Of a stretch of 64,000 bases of DNA, positions 25,101 to 37,020 are shown piece after piece (the first letter of the stretch is position 1; each line of letters starts with the position of its first letter). This DNA is from Serendipita indica DSM 11827 (lineage: Eukaryota; Basidiomycota; Agaricomycetes; Sebacinales; Serendipitaceae): the NCBI GenBank assembly GCA_910890315.1, contig CAJVGD010000005.1:1426001-1490000 (forward strand), given 5' to 3'. Made by a program: the position numbers and the translations under genes. Under the pieces are notes generated by a model. That model was not told the origin of the DNA. It saw nothing but the letters and a program-made list of their open reading frames with translations, and ran no database searches.

Positions 25101-27142
25101 ACCGCGCGCGACATTGATGATGCCCTCTCCATCACCAAGAATGACGACGGAACGTACGAAGTTGGCGTCCATATCGCTGATGTCTCCTACTTCGTCAAGC
25201 CGAATACAGCTTTGGACCGTGATGCCAGAAAGCGCTCCACCAGTGTCTACCTTGTCCAACGTGCAGTGCCAATGCTCCCTCCAGCCCTTAGCGAGGAGCT
25301 ATGCAGTTTGCTCGCTGGACAGGAAAGGCTCGCATTCTCTGTCATCTTCACGCTCACAGAGGACGCTCGTGTTATCAAAAAGTGGTTCGGACGCACAATT
25401 ATCAAGTGAGTATAATTCAAATCGCCTATTTCAGAGGCGTTGTCGCTAAAGCGTCCTTAGATCTGCAGCGAAATTGGCGTACGATCATGCGCAAAGTGTC
25501 ATCGATGGCAAAGGGTTGCCGGAGGTTCCTATTACTCCTGGACACGATGCCTCTGCCATTGCTGGTGACATTGCTCTTCTCCATGTTCGTGGTGATAGCA
25601 ACGTGCCTGCCATATTCTGACTTTTCTTTTAGAAACTGGCCCAACACTTGCGTCAACGCCGCTTCCAGAATGGAACTCTTCGCATTGAAGAGAACAAGTT
25701 AATGTTCACATTGGACGAAAATGGAGTCGCAACTGACTGTTACAACTACAACTTTACTGCTGCAAACGCACTCATCGAGGAGTTTATGTTGCTCGCCAAC
25801 TTTGCAGTCGCACAGCAGATTGCCGTCAACCTTCCGGAGCAGGCTCTACTCCGTCGCCACGACGAGCCTTTGGAACGCCGTTTGGTACGCGGCTCGTATC
25901 TCAGTGGCGCCGTCGCTTACTTTGATTTAGAATGCATTTGCCGAGCGTGCTGCTCGCTTGGGCTACGAGATGGACATTTCGTCCGCTGGTGCTCTCCAGC
26001 GCTCCTTTGATGCCATTACAAACCCCGATGCTCGTCGCCAGCTCGAAGGACTTGCAGTCAAAGCTATGCACCGTGCTAAATACTTCTGCGCGGGCATGTT
26101 GGACATTGCCAAGTACCAGCACTATGCGCTCAATGCGCCGCTCTATACGCACTTTACGTCACCCATCCGTCGTTACCCAGACATTTTGGTTCACCGTCAG
26201 CTCGATGCCATACTCACACCCGGTGAGTTTGACTCCTTTGATCAGCATTTTCACTTACTTTTTGTAGTGGATAATGAAATCAAGTTCTCAATGGACCGAG
26301 ACTCTGTTGCCAAGGTGGCTCAGCATTGTAATATGTACGTGCCAGCACTGCCAATCTTGGGTACCGCTGACAAGCAATCTACAGCAAGAAAGACATGGCC
26401 AAGCTCGCCCAAGAACAATCAGCCCATCTGTTCCTCTGCTTGTTCATCTCAGACCTCACTCAGCGATACGGTCCCGTAATTCGGCAAGCCAGAGTGGTCG
26501 GCGTCCTTGATGCGGCGTTTGACGTGATCGTACCTGAGTTCGGTATCGAGAAGCGTGTGCACATTGATCAGATCCCTATCGATGTGAGTGGTCAGCGATT
26601 AGCGAAAAGCGCATATGTCTAACTGGGTGCATTTAGAATCATGTCTACGACGAACACAATCATGCCCTTCAGATCTATTGGTCGGAGCGCGACGTTATCT
26701 CGTGGCTTGCCGAGAACAGCGACGATGAGCATCTGAAGAAGGTCAAGCAGACTGCTGAACAACACGCGCTGAAGATGGAAGTTGCATCCCGCTCGGTCAA
26801 CGACGAAAGTGCACTGTTTGACGACGACGGAGATGACGAGGAACAAATCATGGTCAATCGCACGGGTGGGGCTCAGGGTGAGAAGGAGACGTCGAAGCAG
26901 CGATTGCTCTCGATGGCGAAGATTCCGCCCAAGTTTGAGGGACTTCGCACCACCCCGTCCGGCCACCGTATCCAAGACATCAAGGAGCTGATGAGCGTTC
27001 CTGTAAGTGGTCCCGTGTGTGTTATCTACAGGCAGCTTACCGTGTACAGGTCATTGTCACCGCAGATCTCACGAAGAGTCCCCCTGTCCTCAAGGTTTAT
27101 GCATGCAACCCTTATTCCAAGGAGACAGCAGGGCGAAAGTAG
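22158..27142 (+). CDS. SSD1: Ssd1/Sts5-type RNase II-family RNA-binding protein
   Basis: This mRNA-binding protein of the Dis3L2/RNase II family controls translation of cell-wall mRNAs in yeasts. The N-terminus is long and disordered, with RGG-type repeats (SRRGGRGGGNANGG) and a Gln-rich coiled segment (IEALQQQQQQLLQQQ). The cold-shock/OB part begins at KSLFAPYLPQASLPPLLAAG and contains NRSDAYVATEVLDADIYICG and SKDRNRALEGDIVAVELL, the hallmark of Ssd1. The RNB domain follows: RIFSIDPPTARDIDDALSI, VGVHIADVSYFVKPNTALDR, STSVYLVQRAVPMLPPALSE, ANALIEEFMLLANFAVAQQI and HYALNAPLYTHFTSPIRRYP. It ends VYACNPYSKETAGRK. All four Asp positions of the RNase II signature (ID..RDIDD) are present, whereas budding-yeast Ssd1 is described as nuclease-inactive. 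About ten introns. Confidence 0.9.
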
Positions 27143-27447
27143 ATTGGGACGATGCTTTCTTGACTCTTTGCCACTACAATGTGCTATCGAAATCGTACGC
27201 TAATGAATAGTCTGGAATGTGAAGAATTTTATCCAAAAATTCCTTTTTTTTTTATCTCGAGCGGTGACTCAGGGAGAGTGGGAGTAGCCGCGATAGATAA
27301 CTTGACTTCGACCGCTGTTGTCTCGTCACGCTGCCTGTGGCCAATCTACAGCCAGAACAGCGTTCTGGAGCTCTTATCGCACATTCTAGGACGCATAGAC
27401 ATTACTGGCTCGTTTGCTAACCTTGGGAGTTTACCCCATCGCCCAAC
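27143..27447. other. Intergenic region between the Ssd1-type and Zn2Cys6 genes
   Basis: About 300 bases with a short T-run near 27245-27254. No RNA gene or conserved motif was recognised. It must contain the Ssd1 terminator region and the promoter of the transcription factor. Confidence 0.5.
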
Positions 27448-30332
27448 ATGCGCACCGAGGATCCCAAGGAGCCCTCGCCGTCCAAGAAACGCAAGAACGA
27501 GGAGCCTCACGAAGAGAATGGGCTCCCTAACAAGCTCGTCGCAGGCCCCCAAATCTGGATCTACGGCCCGTCACCCCGAAAAACCTGGAAAGCGAGCGAG
27601 AGTGTCTTACAGCTGCTCGGAATGTCACCGGCGAAAGCAGAAGGTATTGACTCACATTTATGTATTGGGATCTCGCTCACCAATAATTACTCTGAAAAGT
27701 GCGACCGCCAGATTCCGTGTGGACATGTGAGCCACCTCCACCGAACCTGGCTGTCTTCCCTTACACCAAGCTTTTTGAACTAGTGTGTAGCTCGCAAGGT
27801 TCCCGAGCTCTGCAAGGGATATACTCCAGGCAAGAGCGAGAATGACCTTCATCTGCGGATCGCCAGGCTGGAGCGAATCATCGAACAGGCGTTGCCAAAT
27901 TTCGCTCATGACTCGCTCTCCGATCATGGATCCCCGACTCTTCACAACGATGCTCGATCCAGGGCAAGCAGTCCCGACGACCCAGCGACCAAGGGCGGCT
28001 CTCTGCAAAGCGGTGGTGCATACTTCGGAAATAGTGCCTTGGGGAGTGTAGCCTCCATGCCCATTCTTGAGCAGGTAAAAGGATCTTTTGATTTCCCGTA
28101 AGCAGGGCTGCCGCTTATACCTCGCAGCTTCAGAGCAGCAGCTTTGTGCCTACCCTCGACGAGCCTTCGCCGTCAGATAACCTCAAGTCTCTTGTCCAAG
28201 AGTGTGGTGTTGCCCCTCACAAGCTCCCAGAACTCGTTCAGGAACTCCCGCCAAAGGCACTCTGCGAGGTCTTGGTGGACTACTATTTTACATCCATCAA
28301 CTATACTCGCTATCCGATTGATGAAGTCGGCTTCCGGGCATCTTTCGACTCTATTTGCAACAACGGGCACCGTGTGCAACCGGACGACGTCCGTTTCCTT
28401 CCTCTCCTCTTTGTAGTGTTGGCCATTTCCGCCAGGTTGGCGCCGGAGAACATCCTCGGCGATGAGCGTAACAGACGACTCACGAGTTTACGCTATTACT
28501 GGAGCTGTAAGGACGTCTGATTTTCCCGGCCCAGCTGTTGACCCTGTTTTGTAGCCCGACGGTCACTCTTGATTGCCGCGGCTGTCCAAAGCGACTCGTT
28601 GGAGCTCGTGCTTGCAAGGTTGCTGGTAAGTCGCCTCTCCTTTTTCATGAAGGGAACAGTCCGTGATTCTGTATAGAGTGCCCGGTTCCTCACCTTTGAC
28701 CGGAGGATTACCGAATGCTGGAGCCAATTAGGAGCGGCAGTCCGTACAGCACAAGCATTAGGACTCCATCGCGATGGCGCCCTTCTTGTAAGCGCATCGT
28801 AAAAAATCTCAATCACGCCTAACCCTTATTAGGGCTTGAATCCTTACCAAACAGAGTATCGGCGCAGAGTCTGGTATGATGGCTATAATAAGATGACATT
28901 TCATCCTGACTCTCCGAAACAGGTCCTACCTCTATCATGCCGACCGAACTCATGCCCTGTTGATGGGCCGTCCACATGCGGTAGGTGCTGCCATGGCTGC
29001 CATACGCAAATGCTAAGTTTGGGTAGATTCAAGACGAGTATACCTCCACTCAGCCACCTATGAATGCGGACGACACCATAACTGGACCACCACGCCCCGT
29101 CCCTTTGACCCAAGTAAGTGTCCTCCGAAACTACATATGTTTTGGCTAACGCACTACAGCCTACCCCGTGGACATTCTTAGTTTTGCGACATTCTCTTGC
29201 AACGATCATTGGGCATATCGTCCATCACTTTCAACGAGTACGGAGCCACAGCCACTATAATGATGTTGTCGCATTGGACGAGGAGCTTTTACGGTTCATG
29301 AAGAATCTACCGCCGCATTACGCAGTTGACGACCCAGATACGAGTCTCGATGAGAGTCATCCATACATTCCCGTTCATCGTTTTATCATCGTCACCGAAG
29401 TTTTCTTCGTCCGCATCTCCCTTCATCGTCCATACCTCCTTCGACGCCTTTCCTCCGATCGTTATGCGCTCTCGAGGCGAGCCTGCTTCGAGTCAGCTCG
29501 TCAAGAGTACAGGATTCGCCAGCAGTTCAAGAAGACGATGCCACCTGACGTTATTCGCGCGCTCGGTGGTGCATACAGAGAGTTCCAAGCGGCTATGATA
29601 GCTGGTATCGGCCTTATACTTGATCCACAATCAGCCGATAAGCATGAACTTCATGAAGTTATCAATGGGTTCCTTCGAGACCACGAAGGACTTCATGAAA
29701 TGGACGCGACGACTCGCAGAGAGCTCAAGATTATCGAATTTTTGAAGAGAAAGGCAGAGTCGGGTCCAGAGGACGGCAAGTTCCCTGGAATGGGAGCTGC
29801 ACATGCTGGAGAAGCTCGTGCTCAAGCACAAGCAAACGCTTCGCTTTTGATGGGACTTGGCGGACACTCGTTTGGCATGCACGCTTCGACGTCGTCCGGT
29901 CAAAAGCCGATTCTACCTGCACTTCAGCAACCCGCATTCCACGGCGTTCAATCTACCCCGTCACCCCGTTCGCCTATGGATGGGTCTCCCCGACATGGTC
30001 ACGCACGACATCAGTCACGAAGTGCTCTCTCGACGGGATCCTATACTCCACCGACCGAAGAAGCCCAAAGTCTGCTCGACAATTGGTGCAATAGTGTTAT
30101 CAATAGCTCTGGATTCGGCGAGCCATCTGCTGCAGACTTTACGTCTCCCTGGGTGCCTGCTCCAACACCAGGCATGTACGGATTCCCATCGGTGCAGTCT
30201 GGTGCTCCAGACGGTATGGTGGATGTCGAAGGAGGACCTGCTACAATCAACGGGTACGAGGCGGCGGATTGGACCTACTGGGAAACGATTGTCTCAGCCA
30301 TCGGACGAGACGGCGGTGCTGCAACGACATGA
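27448..30332 (+). CDS. Zn2Cys6 fungal-specific transcription factor
   Basis: This is a nuclear DNA-binding regulator of unknown target. The proposed start MRTEDPKEPSPSKKRKNEE carries a basic NLS-like KKRK and needs a 55-nt intron before RARVSYSCSECHRRKQK. An alternative start at 27518 (MGSLTSSSQAPKSGSTARHP) enters the same zinc cluster without that intron. The cluster reads CSECHRRKQKC, DRQIPCGHC and VARKVPELC, that is C-x2-C-x6-C-x5-C-x2-C-x8-C, with an intron inside on each side of DRQIPCGH. A helix LHLRIARLERIIEQAL follows as a possible dimerisation coil. The Fungal_trans region has VLVDYYFTSINYTRYPIDE, RTAQALGLHRDGA and YLYHADRTHALLMGRPHA. The C-terminus is Ser/Pro/Gly-rich and ends SAIGRDGGAATT. 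Confidence 0.87.
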
Positions 30333-30733
30333 GGTCAACTTCAAACGTAGCAACTGCGTAATTTTTTTTTTTGGTTGACTTCGCTTAACGTATTCCCTTC
30401 GGGCCATCTTGGTCTAGAAGTGTGCATTGAATCTCTCGATAGGAAACTGGCTCTAGGTCGCTCCCGACGTGTTTTGTAGGCTAATGAGAATGTTTTCGAC
30501 ACCATGCGGTGATCTTCTAGTATTCTAAGCAATTTCCAATCGCCGATAATCCGGTCGCTGTGACGGGACTTCTCGGCCAACCGTTCAACCATTCAGTTAG
30601 TTCGCAACTTGTACTCGCCGATGTCGCAGCTTGCTATTCCAAGCCTTGGTTTAGATCGTATTTAAGGTCCCTATATTTGGTCCCAGACTCATCCATCTTC
30701 TTGTCCACGACTACGCCAGCACTCCTGGCCAAA
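30333..30733. promoter_or_regulatory. Promoter region of the first alpha-amylase
   Basis: About 400 bases between the transcription factor stop and the amylase start. TATTTAAGG at 30659-30667, about 70 bp upstream of the ATG, is a plausible TATA element. A T/A-rich run near 30361-30373 may belong to the upstream gene's 3' end. No RNA gene is seen. Confidence 0.45.
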
Positions 30734-32893
30734 ATGACCACCGCTCCTTCGACTGCCATCAGCAGCGCTCTGCTTACCACACTCCTTTTCTCTGTCGGAG
30801 CCTCAGCTCTGCCCAACCTAGGATTGGATGCCGCTAGTCCGACCGTGAAGCCAGGCAAGTTCGCCACCTGCTCATTCAAGTGGCCTGGAGATTGACGAAT
30901 CGAACAGTCATCGCTCAAATGTTTGAATGGAACTGGAACTCGATCAAAGCTGAATGTGTAGCGTTCCTCGGTCCAGCTGGTACGGAAATTTGTCTGGTGG
31001 ACACTCCGGATGTTGAACTGACGCTCGGTAGGATACGGCTACGTACAGAGTGAGACAATCGAGTTGTATTATATGGACACTCATTCTAGCGGTAGCGAGT
31101 CCTCCCAACGCCCACATCGTCGGTAAACAGTGGTGGACGGCCTATCAACCCACCTCATACGATCTTGTCTCCAACCGTGGAACGCGAGAAGAGTTCATCG
31201 ACATGGTAAACACCTGCAAGACCGCAGGCGTTCAAGTTATCGCCGACGCCGTGGTCAACCACATGTCCGGAGCTTCCGCCGGAACGAGCACTCTGGGAAC
31301 TAGTGAGTGCCTTTGTACACTTTTCGACTTGAATCTTACATCCAGTAGATTTCACACACTACGACTACCCGGGAACCTACTCGGCAAAGTACGTCTTCTA
31401 GCTCCCGAAGGCTTCATCCTCTTGACATCCATGTAAAGCGACTTTCACTACTGTGGATTGACACCAGATAACAATATCGCCGACTACACAAACCGCGATC
31501 AAGTACAAAAGTGCCAGCTTGTCGGTCTCGCAGAGTATGCTTTTCTCTAGAATCTGCAGCACTTGCCTGACGTCGCTCCAGCCTTGCGACAGATACGGAT
31601 TACGTCCAAGGGCGCCTCGCCGATTACCTCAAGGACCTGCTCTCTACTGGCGTCACAGGTCTCAGGATTGACGCAGCAAAGCGTACGTGTGAGAATCTGA
31701 CAGGAGTATCCACTAAAGCAGTTGCAGATATTGCCTCCTCCGACATCACCAATATCTTGTCTCGAGTTGGGCCTGTTCCCTATATCACTCAAGAGGTAAC
31801 CTTCTTCCCTGTCGAAACGATTGATCTGATGGCCGCTAGGTGATCTATGGCGACAATGAACCTATCCAACCTAGCGAATATGTCGCCAACGGGGCTGTCC
31901 AAGAGTCAGTGGTGTTGGAACATCTTCGTCTGACGCTAACAAATCACAGGTTCCGTTACACTAATACCTTAAAATGGGCATTCACTGAAGGTGGCATTGA
32001 CACCCTTCAAGACTTTGGGAATCGAGGCTGGCTGGACTCCAAGAGTGCCAACGTCTTTGTTGCAAATCATGATACAGAAAGGGTAAGGAGAGTTTGATAA
32101 ATCGAAATATGCTTACCTCTGTGATAGGATTCATCGCTCAATTACAAGTCTGCAATGAACACATACTATCTTGCTACGATCTTCTCTCTGTTGGTACTTC
32201 CCCCTTGCAACGGAGGTTCGCTCATACTCTGGTAGTGCTCACCCATATGGCGCAAATCCTACCGTTCTGTCGTCCTACTTCTTTGAGGCTAGGGATGACG
32301 GTGCACCAAACAACTGGCAGGGCGCTTGCCAAGGAATCAGTGGAGACAAGGGATGGTAAGTCAACCTGTCGACATCTTCTTCTTTGCCTTATATATATTT
32401 TAGGTTATGCCAACATCGCTGGCCTGGAATCTCTGGACTCGTCGGCTTTAGAAATACTGTCGGCGACTCTGAAATTACCAATTGGCAAACAGGTACCCAT
32501 CAACAAATCGCATTTGGGCGCGGAAATCTTGGGTTTGTGGCCATCAACAACGAGAGTGCCCAATGGTCCGCAGAATTCACGACGAGTCTTCCCGACGGTA
32601 GCTACTGCAATGTCAACGGCGGTGCTCCTAGAGATGGCTGTATGGGATCCCCTATCACCATCTCCGGTGGCAAGTTCACGGCTAACATTACTCCACGTAC
32701 GGCCCTCGCTGTGCACGTGGGTGCAATGGCTCCTGCAGGCCTTGCACAGAGCTTTGCAGTCAACTCGGTGCCAGAGGATCCCCTTGCTCTCGCCATGCGC
32801 AATGCCGGTCTCACGTCTCTCAAGACGAAGCGTCATGCTAATGGCATCAGGTCATTGAAGGAGGCAGGCAAACGTCGTCTCTCAATCGTCTGA
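30734..32893 (+). CDS. Secreted alpha-amylase (GH13), no starch-binding domain
   Basis: This endo-acting hydrolase cleaves alpha-1,4-glucan in the medium. Start MTTAPSTAISSALLTTLLF is a signal peptide ending near GASALP. The catalytic barrel follows across about nine exons: VIAQMFEWNWNSIKAECVAF, GVQVIADAVVNHMSG (Ca-binding Asn region), TGLRIDAAKH (nucleophile Asp), YITQEVIYGD (acid/base Glu) and [10 protein letters not shown] (third Asp). The C-terminal beta domain gives GNLGFVAINNESAQWS and TPRTALAVHVGAMAP. Instead of a CBM20, the protein ends in a basic tail, HANGIRSLKEAGKRRLSIV. The junction after the signal peptide (30830-30890) has more than one possible intron; a GT-AG intron of 44 nt keeps the frame. 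A related amylase with CBM20 lies 12 kb away on the other strand. Confidence 0.9.
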
Positions 32894-33332
32894 TATAGCT
32901 CGTCCTTTTGCGACATTATTTATCCCGTAATGACATATTCTTTTCTTCTTCTGGGAGTCACTTGAACGTCCAGGTTGTCCACCCTTCGAGGACGATGATG
33001 GTTGTGTCGGTGCCGAGGCCGACGACAGAAAACTGAGTTTAGAAGTCACAACGATATTTCTGGACCGTGAAATGTGTTAAACTTGTGTGACTCTCACCAT
33101 CAGTGAGCGTTGTCCGAGTTACTAGTTACCCTAACTTTCAGTTACGGTTGAACCTACCGAGGACCCTTGCAAGTGCTAGCGTGACTTTTAATTAGCAGCC
33201 GTTCTGTCAAACATCAACTTTCTATCAATTCGTTATCAGACCCCGCCCTCAATTAGTTCATGAGACGATAGAACTGCTTGAATGACAGGGTTATAAAATC
33301 AAAAAAGCGCTCTCATATTTTAGACCTTGTTG
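32894..33332. other. Intergenic region upstream of the NTPase-nuclease gene
   Basis: About 440 AT-richer bases. TTATAAAATC near 33290-33299, some 35 bp before the start, is TATA-like. No RNA gene or repeat is recognised. Confidence 0.45.
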
Positions 33333-36300
33333 ATGACTAGTATCCAGTCACATGAGATGGTGGCACAGGTGGGTTCATGCTTTGACCTCGACCGCTTCAT
33401 TATGGCAATGCAATCGAGTGATTACCGCCTGGTATATCTCGACAGCAGTAATCCAGACCCAAACGAGCAAGCAATGGTCACCATTTCAAGTTCTGAAATC
33501 GTCGGCGGTCTCCTAGAGCGAATCCGAAACACAGACAGCCGCTATAAGAACGCATCCGCATTGCAGCTCAAGCTGTACCAAGTAGATATTCCATATGGAG
33601 TGAATATGCACCAGGAGATCACCGGAAGGTTAAATGCGCTCCCCTCGCCGCTGTGGCCAAACCGCCTACTCACCGGGCTCTATCCATCGAAACCCGCAGC
33701 AGAAACTTTACATATGATCCTGGTGGACTCAGGACCACACAAGGGCGCAAGTAAAGTGGATTTATCTTTCATGTCTGTTTGCTTACTTTGCATACAGTAA
33801 ACATTGTCCCGTCGCCCCAGCAGTCCATCTCTAACATCTCACCGAGTACAAGTTTTTCTACTGTTCAAAGGCAAATCGAAGATTTTTTGGACAAACTCCG
33901 CCCGCGGATAAAGACATTTTTGGAGGCTCCCAATCTCCCCTCCTGGGCCCCGCCCACAACCGTCAACGGCGAGGTCCACGAGTTCTATCAGGAGTTAAAG
34001 GTACCAGCGGTAAACGGCAAACCCAGGTTGCTACTCCATAATCTTGGAAGTAACAATGAAACCGCTGATACTATATTCGGAATGTCCAAAGTGTGAGGAT
34101 TCTGGTGACGTGTTATTGTTTACTCATTTTCATTTAAGCGTTTTGTGCAACACTTCGGGATCAGGCAAGACTCGGGCGCTTCTCGATGGACTCTCGACTC
34201 GCTGGGGTTTCTATCTCACCGCGGATCCGGGAGTCGACGATATTGGGTCCAAAGATCTAATGGAAATAATCACAGGCATGCCCAACAAGCTGGAATGGGT
34301 AAACGATGTGTTCAATGGTGCATCTGACCCTAAAGATATCCAGGCAAGAAGCCGAACCAATGAGAGACTAGCAATGCTAGGATTTCTCGCCTGCTAGTTG
34401 CACGGTGGTCCATTTTCAAGGCCTTCCTCGAGGTAGCCGAGCAAGACGATGGCTCTTTACCCCCGGACATAAAGAAGAGCTGGCTTTTATTCCAGATTAC
34501 GCCTTCAACTCAAAATGTGTTCCGAGACTTCATTCAAAAGTGCCTTGCCGGCGTCGATACTTTGGATCAGGCCTCTGCGTTTCCACCCACCATTTGGCCG
34601 CTCTTGGGCTACGAACCGGATGCTCCATTCTATTACGTTCTTGATGAAGTTCAAATTGTCGAAAAGGCTCACATGGGGTGTTTTTCGGACTCCAAAGGTC
34701 GCGAACCAAGGCCTTTCCTTCGCCCTTTGATACAACAACTTACGAAAGGCAACGACCACAACGTTATTGTATCAGGAACGGGGTTTAGGCTCGAGCACAT
34801 TCAGACTGTCCTTACTTCCAGTGTTGCAAAAGATCCTACATGGCCAGCTCATTATTGGATAGACGACTTTTCCAACCCGGAACGGCAGAAAGCGTACATA
34901 CGGCGGTACCTCCCTGAGAAAATTCTCTCCTCAAACGCTGGGCGCGAACTACTTCAGCGGGTGTGGGAATCCTGTCGAGGACGGTCTGTGGTCGATATGC
35001 ATCCGCTCAGAGCATGCGCTGATGTAGTGTAGACCTCGATTTACGGCGCGGTTTATTGAAGAACTAATGTGTGGCAAATGGAACTTGGATGGACCAGCCT
35101 CACCATTCTCCACCTTGAATATATACATCAAGGCAATGACAGGCTGTGTACCGCTAAACTATAACTGGGAATTAGTATCGCAAGAACCTCTAGTTGGACC
35201 CATTATAATCGATTCATTTCAATGGGATAAATTGGATCAAGGCGCGTCGCTTTGATCATCCATCAGGGAGTCCTAACCATTGGGTATAGAGCTCCCGCTA
35301 AAATCGCGCCTTGAAACTTGTGTTTACAAATGGTTCACGCTGGGGGAACCACTAATCATGAACGATCATGAACGAGCTATAGTTCAATACGGTCTCGGCA
35401 GGTTCATAGAGACCAGAGACACACAAAAATACCCCAAGCGATCCATCAGCGTTGCCGAGCCGCTGGCATTGATCAGCATCTGTCGCCATCTCATTGGCAA
35501 AGAATCATTTGCAACGCATGTTCTCAATCACTTGGAATACAACAGTGGAAAAGGCTTCGAGGTTGTAGCCATGGTGGCTTTTACGCGGCTTCTTCAAAAC
35601 AAGCTTCGCATTAGTGATCTATTCAACTTTCACAAGCAACAACCGGAGTGGTCGCACGAGACAGCACAGATCGTCTCAAGAGCATCAAAGAGCTATGTCA
35701 ACTATCACAGCATCCTCCATGAACCCATTTTTAGTGACCAAGCCCTTCCGTTTCAAGCCTTTGACCCAGAAGATGTGATCAATTGGTTAACAAATGACTC
35801 CTCACCCGCATGGTGCATACCAGACTCGAAGATGGGCCCCGATCTCATGACTCGCATCAAGCTCAGCAATGGTAACAATATCTTAATTGTGGTTCAAGCG
35901 AAGTGTTGGGGGGTTGCAACTTCGAAGGGTGTTTCCCTCCCAGCTTCGGAGACCGCCAGCGCCATCCGATCTTTAACGCCTTCCCGATGGTTCTCAGAGA
36001 CGGTGCGTGATTCTCTTCTCGAGATTGCTTACCGTGACGTGTATCCAGAGACGAAGAAATATGGGTAAAATAGCGACAAAGAAACAGAAAACAAGAATTA
36101 AGAAAATGCTCTCAGTGGTCAGCAGCTTCAAGATTCTTCGAGTTGTTGTTGCCGCTCCCTTGGTTCCCAATCTGGATTCCACTACCAGCCAAGTTCAAGA
36201 TGCAATCAAGGCAGACGAAAGCCCCCTTGCGACTATAGATTTGGCCCACATTGCTCAAGCCTTTTCCGAGATCCCAGATGGACACGAAATTGTCCGCAGA

Positions 36301-36342
36301 TTGAATTGGAAACGAGGCGAAAACATGATGGGAGCATCCTAA
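33333..36342 (+). CDS. Crinkler-type P-loop NTPase / REase-fold protein
   Basis: This gene resembles the Crinkler (CRN) class of eukaryotic proteins in which a P-loop NTPase is fused to a restriction-endonuclease-fold domain, widespread in basidiomycetes. The N-terminal block of about 150 residues starts MTSIQSHEMVAQVGSCFDLD. Walker A is NTSGSGKTRALLDGL and a Walker B-like strand is FYYVLDEVQIVE. The C-terminal part shows GPDLMTRIKL followed by ILIVVQAKCWG, a D...QxK nuclease-type pattern. Several short introns are evident, the last placed so that the gene ends KRGENMMGAS. There is no signal peptide. It looks nearly whole, with about one apparent break in the reading frame that may be an assembly slip. 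Family membership is inferred from architecture; cellular function is unknown. Confidence 0.65.
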
Positions 36343-37020
36343 ATGAAGAGCCGTTCTATGTCCATATATCTTGATCGAAAAAAAAAATGGAGAGAGAGGG
36401 AAATCGCTTTTGGCAGCGCAGAGCGATCGTCTGGTAGGCAGAAGCTCTTGATGCCTTGTATCCTTCTGTAGATTCACTTGACAGGTTTCCGGGATATATA
36501 TTTTTTATCTCACCGATTCATAATCCCAAGTTCTGCCATCGCGAGCGCCGGTTCCACCATATAATTAGAAAGAGGATCCTTACAAGCCATAATATACATT
36601 GCCATCCAAACTCTTGCAAATTTCACCACCTTTTTGAACAAAGACTGGATGGGGAATCTTTTCTGTCTAATTCACAATCTGCGCCTTTACTAGCGACTTC
36701 AACCCAATCGCCGTTTTGCCCTCCTGACCACCCGTGACCTAGAATCATCAGGAGGGCGTGAATAAGTCAATAACGGGCCAGAGAATTTGAGGGGAGTCAG
36801 TCACCTCGTTCACGATTCGCCCCTACCACGGGTTAAGAGAGAGGATGAGCGTAGGCTCTATAAAGTAGTAAATGATATGCATAAGTTGTGAGACATGGCT
36901 CATTTTACAGATTACACTTTGTGAATTTGGTCCTTTTCGAAGTTGCGAACTATCATAACCAGTTTTCAATTCATAGTCCATTTCGTGCACAAGATCAAAT
37001 ACCAAGATTGGATATCGGTC
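36343..37020. other. Intergenic region, nothing recognised
   Basis: Nearly 680 bases between the convergent NTPase-nuclease and LEU1 genes. It has A-runs near 36378-36386 and T/A-rich patches, but no RNA gene, repeat or credible coding frame. Confidence 0.55.

Noticed and set aside
30855-30880. GC-AG intron (GCAAGT donor) after the amylase signal peptide
   Set aside because: It would be only 26 nt. A 44-nt GT-AG intron starting earlier keeps the frame, so I do not count it with the GC-AG cases.
36062-36115. Small ATG frame (MGKIATKKQKTRIKK) between two exons of the NTPase-nuclease gene
   Set aside because: It lies in a GT...CAG intron; reading through joins the preceding exon to the conserved C-terminal exon.
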